A stretch of 26,756 nucleotides of DNA from CAYXZP01 sp964469485 (GTDB lineage Bacteria > Desulfobacterota > Binatia > UBA1149 > CAYXZP01). Location: NCBI GenBank assembly GCA_964469485.1, contig CAYXZP010000024.1, positions 1 to 26,756 on the forward strand, given 5' to 3'. Positions within the stretch are counted from its first letter, which is position 1. The number at the start of each line of letters is the position of its first letter. Positions 1 through 7,024 of this stretch are shown in pieces. The notes under the pieces were generated by a model. The model saw only the letters and a list, made by a program, of their open reading frames with translations, did not search any database and was not told where the DNA came from. The translations under genes and the position numbers were made by a program.

Positions 1-1464
1 CGGCAGGCGCCCGAACGCGCGCGCGGGCACGCGGCCTGGGCCGCCCTTTTCGACCGCACCGGTTTGGAGATGATCCGCACGCTGCAGGACCACGGCATAC
101 ACCAGGGCATCGACGTCCACATGGAGGTCACCTGCGTCGAGCTTCTCAAGGACGGCGACCGCGTCGTCGGAGCCTTTGCCTACGAACGCGAGCGCGGCCG
201 CTTCAGGGTGTTCCACGCCAAGTCCGTCGTGCTGGCCACGGGAGGGATAGGGCGAGCCTACAAAATCACGAGCAACAGTTGGGAATACACGGGCGACGGT
301 CACGCGCTTGCCTACGAGGCCGGCGCCGACCGCATCGACATGGAGTTCGTGCAGTTCCATCCCACCGGGATGGTCTGGCCCCCCAGCGTTCGCGGCATAC
401 TGGTCACCGAAGGCGTGCGCGGCGAGGGCGGCATACTGCGCAACAGCGAGGGCCGCCGCTTCATGTTCGACGACATTCCCGACAACTACAAGGACCAGAC
501 AGCCGCGGACCCCGAGGAAGGCTGGCGCTACACCCAGGGCGATAAGGAAGCGCGCCGGCCCCCCGAGCTTCTCACCCGCGACCATGTGGCCCGCTGCATC
601 GTGCGCGAGATAAAAGAAGGGCGCGGCTCACCCCACGGCGGCGTGTTCCTCGACATCGCCTGGATCAAGGAAAAACTGTCGAATGCGGAGGAGCGCATAC
701 AGAAGAAGCTCCCGAGCATGTACCATCAGTTCAAGGAACTGGCCGACATCGACATAACCCGGGAGGCCATGGAGGTCGGCCCCACGACCCACTACGTGAT
801 GGGCGGCATCCGGGTGGACGCCGATACGCAGATGTCGACCGTCGACGGACTGTACGCCGCCGGCGAGTGCGCGGCCGGGCTACACGGCGCCAACCGGCTC
901 GGCGGCAACTCCCTTTCGGACCTGCTCGTGTTCGGCGAGAGGGCCGGCCGCTACGCGGCCGGCTTTGCCAAGCAGCAGAGCGCGGGCGGCATCGACAAGG
1001 ACCAGGTCGAGCGGGCGGCGCGCGCGAGCCTCGAGCCATTCGAGCGCCGGGGCGACGACGGTCCTTACCAGATCCAGCACGAACTGCAGGACATGATGCA
1101 GGAACTTGTCGGCATCGTTCGCAACGGCGTGGAGATGGAACGCGCCCTCACGGCGCTCGATCGTTTCAACTCGCGCGCGGCCGTGGTCCCCGTACACGGC
1201 AGCCGCGAGTATAACCCCGGTTGGCACACGGCCCTCGACCTGGCCAACCTGCTCATGGTGTCCAAGGCCGTGGCGTGTGCCGCCATAGAGAGGAAGGAGA
1301 GCCGCGGGGCGCACTTCCGCGAGGATTATCCGGAAAAGGACGAGGAGACCGCCGCGTTCAACATCGCGCTGCGCAAGGCAGGGGACGGTTCCATGCAGGT
1401 CGAGCGCGTGCCGATACCCGAACGCCCGTTGGAACTGACGCGCGTGATCGAGGAGAACGTGTAA
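1..1464 (+). CDS. sdhA: Succinate dehydrogenase/fumarate reductase flavoprotein subunit, Sdh1-like (5' partial)
   Basis: Flavoprotein subunit that oxidises succinate to fumarate (or the reverse) at the membrane, passing electrons to SdhB. The reading frame is open from base 1, so the true start lies upstream. The TTG at 64 is internal (the preceding residues, ending FDRTG, are typical of SdhA). The 487 visible residues include the substrate-site signatures FHPTG and LVTEG, then TRDHVARC, THYVMGG and the FAD/substrate loop GANRLGGNSLSDLLVFG. The segment with TSNSWEYTGDGHAL and SPHGGVFLD is characteristic of the actinobacterial Sdh1 type rather than E. coli SdhA. Relative to a usual length of about 640 residues, some 150 N-terminal residues, including the FAD Rossmann motif, lie outside the window. 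Its stop overlaps the sdhB start (TAATG). Isoleucine is unusually often coded by ATA (9 of 24 Ile codons counted by hand from base 64). Confidence 0.95.
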   Translation, partial: RQAPERARGHAAWAALFDRTGLEMIRTLQDHGIHQGIDVHMEVTCVELLKDGDRVVGAFAYERERGRFRVFHAKSVVLATGGIGRAYKITSNSWEYTGDGHALAYEAGADRIDMEFVQFHPTGMVWPPSVRGILVTEGVRGEGGILRNSEGRRFMFDDIPDNYKDQTAADPEEGWRYTQGDKEARRPPELLTRDHVARCIVREIKEGRGSPHGGVFLDIAWIKEKLSNAEERIQKKLPSMYHQFKELADIDITREAMEVGPTTHYVMGGIRVDADTQMSTVDGLYAAGECAAGLHGANRLGGNSLSDLLVFGERAGRYAAGFAKQQSAGGIDKDQVERAARASLEPFERRGDDGPYQIQHELQDMMQELVGIVRNGVEMERALTALDRFNSRAAVVPVHGSREYNPGWHTALDLANLLMVSKAVACAAIERKESRGAHFREDYPEKDEETAAFNIALRKAGDGSMQVERVPIPERPLELTRVIEENV

Positions 1465-2246
1465 TGGCCCAAGCCAGGCAGCCAAACGAGGCGACCTTCA
1501 GCATATGGCGGGGCGACAAGGACGGTGGCGAGCGGCGCGAGTACACCACCGCGGTGAGCGAGGGGATGGTGGTTCTCGATGCCGTCCATCAGATACAGAC
1601 CGACCAGGCCCCGGACCTGGCCTGCCGCTGGAACTGCAAGGCCGGTAAGTGCGGCTCCTGTTCGGCCGAGGTCAACGGCATGCCGCGTCTGATGTGCATG
1701 ACCCGCCTCAGCGACCTGCCGCTGGAGGAGCCGGTCACGGTCGATCCGATGAAGGCATTTCCCGTCATCAGGGACCTGGTGACGGATGTCTCGTGGAACT
1801 ACGAGGTCAAGAAACAAATAAAGCCCTTCACGCCGCGAGAGCCCGATGAGGCCGACGGCAGCTGGCGCATGGCCCAGGAAGACGTCGACCGCGTGATGGA
1901 GTTCCGCAAATGCATCGAGTGCTTCCTTTGTCAGGACGTCTGCCACGTGCTGCGCGAGCACGACATGCACTCGCAGTTCATCGGGCCGCGGTATTTCGTG
2001 TATGCCGCCGCCCTCGAGATGCACCCGCTCGACACGGCCGACCGCCGCGACGATCTCAAGGACGCCCACGGCATCGGCTACTGCAACATCACCAAGTGCT
2101 GCACCAATGTCTGTCCGGAATCGATCACCATCACCGACAACGCCATCATTCCGTTGAAGGAACGCGTTGTGGACAGGTCCTACGATCCGATCGCCTGGCT
2201 GCTGCGTTTCTTTGGCGTGGGCAAGGGCGAGGGCGAACGGGCCTGA
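1464..2246 (+). CDS. sdhB: Succinate dehydrogenase/fumarate reductase iron-sulfur subunit
   Basis: Electron-transfer subunit (260 residues) that carries electrons from the SdhA flavin towards the membrane anchor. All cluster ligands are visible: a [2Fe-2S] set at C58, C63, C66 and C78; a CxxCxxCxxxC block at C150, C153, C156 and C160; and a third set at C207, C213 and C217 (with an extra C212). The ATG shares one base with the sdhA stop and has AGGAG at 1451-1455, so the two subunits are translationally coupled. No membrane-anchor gene (sdhC/sdhD) follows; in Sdh1-type operons it usually precedes sdhA, which would be outside the window. Length and motif order are normal for the family. Confidence 0.95.
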   Translation: MAQARQPNEATFSIWRGDKDGGERREYTTAVSEGMVVLDAVHQIQTDQAPDLACRWNCKAGKCGSCSAEVNGMPRLMCMTRLSDLPLEEPVTVDPMKAFPVIRDLVTDVSWNYEVKKQIKPFTPREPDEADGSWRMAQEDVDRVMEFRKCIECFLCQDVCHVLREHDMHSQFIGPRYFVYAAALEMHPLDTADRRDDLKDAHGIGYCNITKCCTNVCPESITITDNAIIPLKERVVDRSYDPIAWLLRFFGVGKGEGERA

Positions 2247-2248
2247 CC

Positions 2249-3034
2249 GTGGCCTACCAAGACATAATCTTCCAACTCGAAGGCGAAGTGGCCTGGCTCA
2301 CGATCGATCGTGAGAGCGACGGCAACACTTTTCGCATAGAGACCGTGCGCGAGATGATAGACGCGCTCGAGCAGGCGCGCCGGGATGAGACCTGTCGCAC
2401 GATCGTCATAACCGGCAGGGGCGAGCGGTTCTTCTGCTTGGGCGGCGACCATGGCGGTCACCGTGACGACGAGCCGGTCCACTACGGCAACGCTTTCCCG
2501 GTCGCCGACCTCTACGATCTTATCGACAAGTGCCCAAAGCCCGTCATCGCGATGGTCAACGGTTACGCCGTGGGCGGCGGCAACGTGATCGCTCTCATGT
2601 GCGACCTGACTATCGCATCGAGCGCGGCCGTCTTTCGCCAGGTCGGCCCGGCCATGGGCAGCTTCGATGCCGGTTTCGGCACCTGGTACCTCGAGGAGGC
2701 CGTGGGGCGCAAGAAGGCCAAAGAGATATGGATGCTCAACCGCAAGTACCCGGCCGCTGAGGCCCTGGCCATGGGGCTCATCAACGAGGTCGTCGAGCCC
2801 GAAGCATTGCGCGCCCGTGTCGTGGAGCTCTGTGAGGAGCTGGCCAAGCGCGGTCCGCAGGCGCTGGCCGCGTTAAAGTCCGCCTTCCACGCTCGCCACG
2901 GCGGTGTGGCCGGGCTCTCGCGCGTTGCCACCGACCTGTTGGTCCACCAGTACTACACCACCGAGGAGTCCAAGGAGCTCGGACGCGCTTTCGCCGGCAA
3001 GACCGACCCCGACAAGACCAAGTTCTACAGGTAG
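2249..3034 (+). CDS. Crotonase-family enzyme, BadI/MenB-like (acyl-CoA ring cleavage or closure)
   Basis: Enoyl-CoA hydratase/isomerase superfamily protein of 261 residues. The GTG start at 2249 lies 2 bases after the sdhB stop. The oxyanion-hole segments are visible: FFCLGGD (residues 61-67) and GYAVGGGNVIALMCDLTIAS (105-124). The motif GPAMGSFDAGFG (133-144) and KKAKEIWMLNRKY (155-167) are hallmarks of the sub-clade holding MenB (dihydroxynaphthoyl-CoA synthase) and BadI (2-ketocyclohexanecarboxyl-CoA hydrolase). In MenB the Asp of GSFD is catalytic. The C-terminal KFYR with a tyrosine is also typical. No other menaquinone or benzoate-degradation gene is in the window, so MenB, BadI or an uncharacterised ring-cleaving enzyme all remain possible. 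Sharing an operon with Sdh slightly favours anaerobic acyl-CoA chemistry; this is inference. Confidence 0.85.
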   Translation: MAYQDIIFQLEGEVAWLTIDRESDGNTFRIETVREMIDALEQARRDETCRTIVITGRGERFFCLGGDHGGHRDDEPVHYGNAFPVADLYDLIDKCPKPVIAMVNGYAVGGGNVIALMCDLTIASSAAVFRQVGPAMGSFDAGFGTWYLEEAVGRKKAKEIWMLNRKYPAAEALAMGLINEVVEPEALRARVVELCEELAKRGPQALAALKSAFHARHGGVAGLSRVATDLLVHQYYTTEESKELGRAFAGKTDPDKTKFYR

Positions 3035-3060
3035 CCCAGCTGCGCTCATCACCGATCTAC

Positions 3061-4266
3061 ATGCTAGCCGTGTTGACGGCCGTCAATGCCGTCAACTGGG
3101 CCGACCGTTCCGTCGTGCCCATTCTGTTCCCGCCCATACGGGCCGAGATGGGGCTGACCGACACCCAGCTCGGAATAATAGGGGGCCTTTCCTTCTCCAT
3201 CATATACGCCGTGGCGGCCTTCGGTTTCGGCTGGGCCGCAGACCGTTACCGCCGCCGCAACCTCATGATGAGCGGGCTGGTCATCTGGAGCCTGGCCACG
3301 GCCGCGACCGGGCTGGCCACCGACTTCAGTACTCTCTTTGCGGCGCGTTTTTTTACCGGCGTGGGAGAGGCCAGTCTTTACCCATCGGCCATGAGCCTGA
3401 TAGCCGAGCGTTTCCCGGTGGCACGCCGCGGCCGGGCGATGGGCATATTCGGCGCCGCGGCCGCGTTCGGTGGCGGTATGGCGGTGGCACTGGGCGGGGT
3501 CTTGGCAGAGGCGCTCGGTTGGCGGCAGGTGTTCTTCATCTACGGCGGTGCCGGCCTGTTGCTCCTGCCGCCGCTCGCGGCCATCGCCGCGGATGCCCGC
3601 CCGGCCCGCCCGAGCAACGACGACAGTCCGGTCGCCACGGTCGGCGGCCTGCTGCGCGACGGTCGTCTTATGTGGGTGTGGATGACGGGGATGGTCATGA
3701 TCGGTTCCGCCGTGGGCTACGCCGCCTGGGTGCCGTCCTACTTCGTGCGCATACGCGAGATGGACATAGCAAGCGTCGGGTATCTGTTCGGAGTGGCCAA
3801 CGTCGGAGGCGGCATTGTCGGCGCCATCCTCGGCGGCCTGTTTGCCGATCGAATGCGGCGCCGCCGCCTGGCGGGCGAGATGGATGTCTCGACCGTCGCG
3901 GCCCTCATCACGGTCCCGTTTTTGTTCCTCACTCTGCTCGCGCCGCTGCCGGCCTTGTTCATGGTCGGCGCCGTGTTCACGCCGCTTGCCGCATACGCTT
4001 TCTTCCCGAGCCTGCAAACCGTGATGCTCGAGATCGTCCCGGCCAAGAATCACGGGCTTGCCTACGCCGTCAACATCTTCTTCCTCGGCGGTATCGGTAG
4101 CGCGTTAGGTCCCTTCGTGGTCGGTTACGCGTCGGACACGAGCGGCAGCATGCTGGTGGCCATGTCGGTCCCGGCCATCGGCATATTCGCCGCCGCCGTC
4201 ATGGCCCGTGTTACCGGACGGGTTGTCAGAGCGCGGACCGCCGGCAACGTGACCGCGGTCCCATGA
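3061..4266 (+). CDS. Major facilitator superfamily transporter
   Basis: Twelve-helix-type secondary transporter of 401 residues in the inner membrane. The opening pattern (NWADRSVVPILFPPI, then DTQLGIIGG) resembles the Spinster/organic-acid-transporter-like MFS group. The loop 2-3 signature is GWAADRYRRR (57-66), and GVGEASLYPSAMSLIAERF marks helix 4. The second half repeats the fold with a long loop around residues 180-195. The ATG at 3061 already lies close to helix 1; an in-frame CTG at 3040 would add seven residues. It sits 26 bases after the crotonase and overlaps the next gene by four bases (ATGA). Its substrate cannot be read from sequence; as part of the operon it may import or export a carboxylate used by the upstream enzymes. 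Confidence 0.88.
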   Translation: MLAVLTAVNAVNWADRSVVPILFPPIRAEMGLTDTQLGIIGGLSFSIIYAVAAFGFGWAADRYRRRNLMMSGLVIWSLATAATGLATDFSTLFAARFFTGVGEASLYPSAMSLIAERFPVARRGRAMGIFGAAAAFGGGMAVALGGVLAEALGWRQVFFIYGGAGLLLLPPLAAIAADARPARPSNDDSPVATVGGLLRDGRLMWVWMTGMVMIGSAVGYAAWVPSYFVRIREMDIASVGYLFGVANVGGGIVGAILGGLFADRMRRRRLAGEMDVSTVAALITVPFLFLTLLAPLPALFMVGAVFTPLAAYAFFPSLQTVMLEIVPAKNHGLAYAVNIFFLGGIGSALGPFVVGYASDTSGSMLVAMSVPAIGIFAAAVMARVTGRVVRARTAGNVTAVP

Positions 4267-5777
4267 CGGTACCCGCCGGGTCATGGTCGGACCTGATCAC
4301 GGGTTCGGCGCCGCTGTTGGTGCTTGCTCCCCACGGCGGACGGCGCAAGCGCGGGGTGCAGCCGGGTGATAGTGTGAACGATCTCCACACGGCCGGCATC
4401 GCGCGCGAGCTGGCCGCCAGGCTCGGTGCCTCGGCGCTCGTCAACCACGGTCTCGACCGTAACGAGACCGACCTCAACCGCATAGGCGAACTGGCCGCGC
4501 AGGCACCGGATTTTCTGTCGGGCATGCGCGGCCTCATCGATTCGATCGTCGACCGTCACGGCCGTGCACTGGTGCTTCTGGTCCACGGTTGGAACATGGT
4601 CCTGCCGGGCTGCGACATCGGCGTGGGTCTGAGAACCCGGGACGGCCTGGCCCGGGGGCGCTATCCGACGGTGGGAGCGGATTGCATGGAAAGCACCGTC
4701 GCCGTCTTGCGCCAGGGCCTGGCCGGCCATGGGCTCATGGCCACGCTCGGCCAGCGTTACCCGGCGGCCGCCGCCGACAATGCGACCCAGCTCTTTAGCG
4801 GCCGCCACCGAGGGCATGAAAGCGACGACGTGCGCCGCCTGGCCGAACTCGGGGCGGCCGGCCGTGTCGATGCCATGCAGCTCGAGATCGGCATCCCGCT
4901 TCGCTGGCCCGGACGGCGCTGCCAACTGTTCATCGACAGTGTCGTCGATGCCGCAAAAGCTTACCCCGCCGCCTCGCGGCCCGTCGCGCGCGACCATGGG
5001 CGCAAAGCGGCCACCAAGGCGAAGGTCGCCGAGGTTGGCGCCGCCGAGCGGCTTGCCGAGAAGGGATATTCCCTGCAAACCGTTCTCGAAGGCGGCCGGC
5101 TTTCGGTGCTCTTCGGCGTCGAAGCCACCGGTCCGCGCTCGATGGCCACTCGCCTTTGCCTGCTCGATGACGACGCTTCGATGTCGCTGTTCGTTGCCGA
5201 AGGCCCCTGGGACGGGCAGACCGGCAGATACTCGATCGCCGGCCTCACGGTCGAAGCCGACGGGTCCGGCAACATGACGATCGACTTCGAAGGCCCGATG
5301 ATCGCCTATCCCCGCCACGATGCCTTCCTCGATCTGGAACGCGGCCTGGCCTCGGCCGGACTGGAGGAGGCAGCCGTGCATCTGGTCTACGACAACACGG
5401 ACGATGGTTTTGGCCGCGTAAGGGGCGGCATCACCCGTGGCCATGAGACATGGCAGGTCGAGGCGACCGCCGCCTTTGGGCGCGGTTCGCGTTTCGCCGC
5501 GGGCAAGGGGCCGCGGACGGTCCTGCGCGTTACCGAGGGGTCTCTGGCGGCCCGGCGCATAGAGCTGGCCGGTCCGCTGCCCGATGAAGCTGCCGAGCTT
5601 GCCGACCGCGACGGGGCACGCTGGCGCATGAGGCCGATAGCGGTGGTGCCCCTGCTGCGAGAGATCGACGGCAGGCGTTTGAGGGTAAGTTTCGGGACGG
5701 CGGCTGTCGAGGGTGAGGCGGGTAGCGGCCTGGCCGCTTTCGAGTCGGTGTCGGTCGACGAGGGCCGGCCCGGTTAG
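4263..5777 (+). CDS. N-formylglutamate amidohydrolase-like protein with unknown C-terminal domain
   Basis: A 504-residue protein whose ATG overlaps the MFS stop by four bases. Residues about 15-235 show the layout of the N-formylglutamate amidohydrolase superfamily, zinc-dependent amide hydrolases: PHGG at 23-26, NDLHT at 39-43, a DRNETDLNR segment at 65-73, LVHGW at 106-110 and QLEIG at 206-210. Residues about 265-504 match no family I recognise. They are rich in alternating beta-type sequence and glycine turns and could be a lipocalin- or AttH-like beta domain, but that is only an impression. There is no signal peptide, so it is probably cytoplasmic. Its end overlaps the convergent propeller gene by four bases. 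Known FGase proteins are about 250-270 residues, so this is roughly double and probably a fusion. Confidence 0.72.
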   Translation: MTVPAGSWSDLITGSAPLLVLAPHGGRRKRGVQPGDSVNDLHTAGIARELAARLGASALVNHGLDRNETDLNRIGELAAQAPDFLSGMRGLIDSIVDRHGRALVLLVHGWNMVLPGCDIGVGLRTRDGLARGRYPTVGADCMESTVAVLRQGLAGHGLMATLGQRYPAAAADNATQLFSGRHRGHESDDVRRLAELGAAGRVDAMQLEIGIPLRWPGRRCQLFIDSVVDAAKAYPAASRPVARDHGRKAATKAKVAEVGAAERLAEKGYSLQTVLEGGRLSVLFGVEATGPRSMATRLCLLDDDASMSLFVAEGPWDGQTGRYSIAGLTVEADGSGNMTIDFEGPMIAYPRHDAFLDLERGLASAGLEEAAVHLVYDNTDDGFGRVRGGITRGHETWQVEATAAFGRGSRFAAGKGPRTVLRVTEGSLAARRIELAGPLPDEAAELADRDGARWRMRPIAVVPLLREIDGRRLRVSFGTAAVEGEAGSGLAAFESVSVDEGRPG

Positions 5778-7024
5778 AGAAGGCCGCCGAGGAGTCCGAG
5801 CAATCGCTGTCGCAGCCTCGACCAGGCAAAGCCTCGCTCGCGCCACACGCCGTCTTCGAAGCCGAGGATCAAGCCACGGCCGCGCCCGGTCGTGGCGCCG
5901 CCCGAAACGCCCGATATCGCCCACAGGGTGCCGTCGGCGCCGAAGGCCATGTCGCCGACCTGATAGTGGGCCGCAGCGGGGACGGCCGGCAGGGCCTGTT
6001 CCCGCCACCTATTGCCCTCCCACATAAGAACGCTGTCGGTCCGGGCCTTGCCTTTGTGACAGGCCACGGCGGCGCGGCCTTTGCCGTCGGTCGCAAGCGA
6101 GGAAAGCTCCGTGCAGGCGGCCTTTCCACTGGTGGTCTCGAGATCACGGCTCTCGTGCATCTTCCAACCGTCCGAGCTGCGTTGCCACAATACACTGCCG
6201 CCGCCGTCGCCGCGGTGTCCGAGCGCCCACAGCGAGGCCAGGCCGCCCGAGCAAGCCAGCCGGGCCATGTTCCAACGTTCGGGTCTTCCCTCGGGCGGCG
6301 GCGGTACGAAGGTGCGCCACATGCCGCGCACATGTCCCAGCAGAAAACCGCGCCTTCCGGCGCCGTTCTTGCCGGGCGAGGCAATGGCTAGCCACAGGCC
6401 GTCCTCGCCGTCCATGCAAAGGTCCTGGATGGTAGCGTCCGGACGGGCCAGCGGCGGGTCGAAGCTCCGCCAGCTTTCGTCCCCGGCGCGCATGACAAGC
6501 CGGCTCGCGCCGGCCCGGCCGCCGAGCAGCGCGAAAAGGGTTCCGTCGGAGCGCGCGGCCAGTTCGACGATCGACCACTTGCCGTTCTCGTCCCGGGGCC
6601 CGGCAACCTCGCGCCACTCGGAGCCGCTGCGCTCGAGCAGGAAGTTTTCGTAGGAGCCGGGGTCTGAGCTACTCGGACGGCGGCCGGCAAAGACGGCCTT
6701 GCGGTCGGCGACTATGGCCAGGGCCCGGTCGGCCGCGCCCTTTACGACGTAACCGCCCTCGCTCCAAGCGAGCGTAACGAACGGGCGGCCCTGCCGTATC
6801 CAAAGCACAACAGAGTCGCCGAGTATGACCGTGCCGGCATCCGTGTGGCTCTCGATGCGGGTGAAACGGAAGTCCATGCCCGCGGCGCCGCTACCGGCTG
6901 GTTCGGTCCAGCGGGCCGGGATCTCGTAGGGGCCGGCGCCGGCCGCGGGCGCGACCGCAAGCAAGCACAACAAAGGCAGCGTTGCCCGGGTCACAAGGCG
7001 CGCGGTAACGACCGGTGGTCTCAT
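5774..7024 (-). CDS. Secreted beta-propeller-like protein downstream of the RHS gene
   Basis: A 416-residue protein with a clear signal peptide (residues 1-30: basic start, leucine/alanine core, ending AGA). The start is fixed by the TAATG overlap with the stop of the RHS gene; the frame stays open further upstream, but that part only shadows the RHS coding sequence. Several blades have the pattern DG-x-LW/LF-A followed by a turn: DGTLFALLG, EDGLWLAIAS, ASLWALGHR and DGTLWAISG. Such repeats are typical of regulator-propeller or kelch-like folds. No catalytic motif is seen. Translational coupling to the RHS protein suggests a partner role (binding, anchoring, or protecting the producer), but its secretion makes a classical cytoplasmic immunity role less likely. 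The C-terminus is an amphipathic or hydrophobic tail (RLLGLLGGLL). Confidence 0.75.
   Translation of the reverse strand: MRPPVVTARLVTRATLPLLCLLAVAPAAGAGPYEIPARWTEPAGSGAAGMDFRFTRIESHTDAGTVILGDSVVLWIRQGRPFVTLAWSEGGYVVKGAADRALAIVADRKAVFAGRRPSSSDPGSYENFLLERSGSEWREVAGPRDENGKWSIVELAARSDGTLFALLGGRAGASRLVMRAGDESWRSFDPPLARPDATIQDLCMDGEDGLWLAIASPGKNGAGRRGFLLGHVRGMWRTFVPPPPEGRPERWNMARLACSGGLASLWALGHRGDGGGSVLWQRSSDGWKMHESRDLETTSGKAACTELSSLATDGKGRAAVACHKGKARTDSVLMWEGNRWREQALPAVPAAAHYQVGDMAFGADGTLWAISGVSGGATTGRGRGLILGFEDGVWRERGFAWSRLRQRLLGLLGGLL

Noticed and set aside
1221..1463. Upstream extension of sdhB, and similar upstream extensions of the crotonase, rph, leuC, leuD and GT9 frames
   Set aside because: These extensions lie in neighbouring genes in another frame; family N-termini and overlapping start/stop junctions set the true starts.
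4281..6008. 575-codon open frame on the minus strand opposite the FGase-like gene
   Set aside because: Composition is rich in Arg/Gly/His with no motif, while the plus-strand frame has family signatures and operon overlap.
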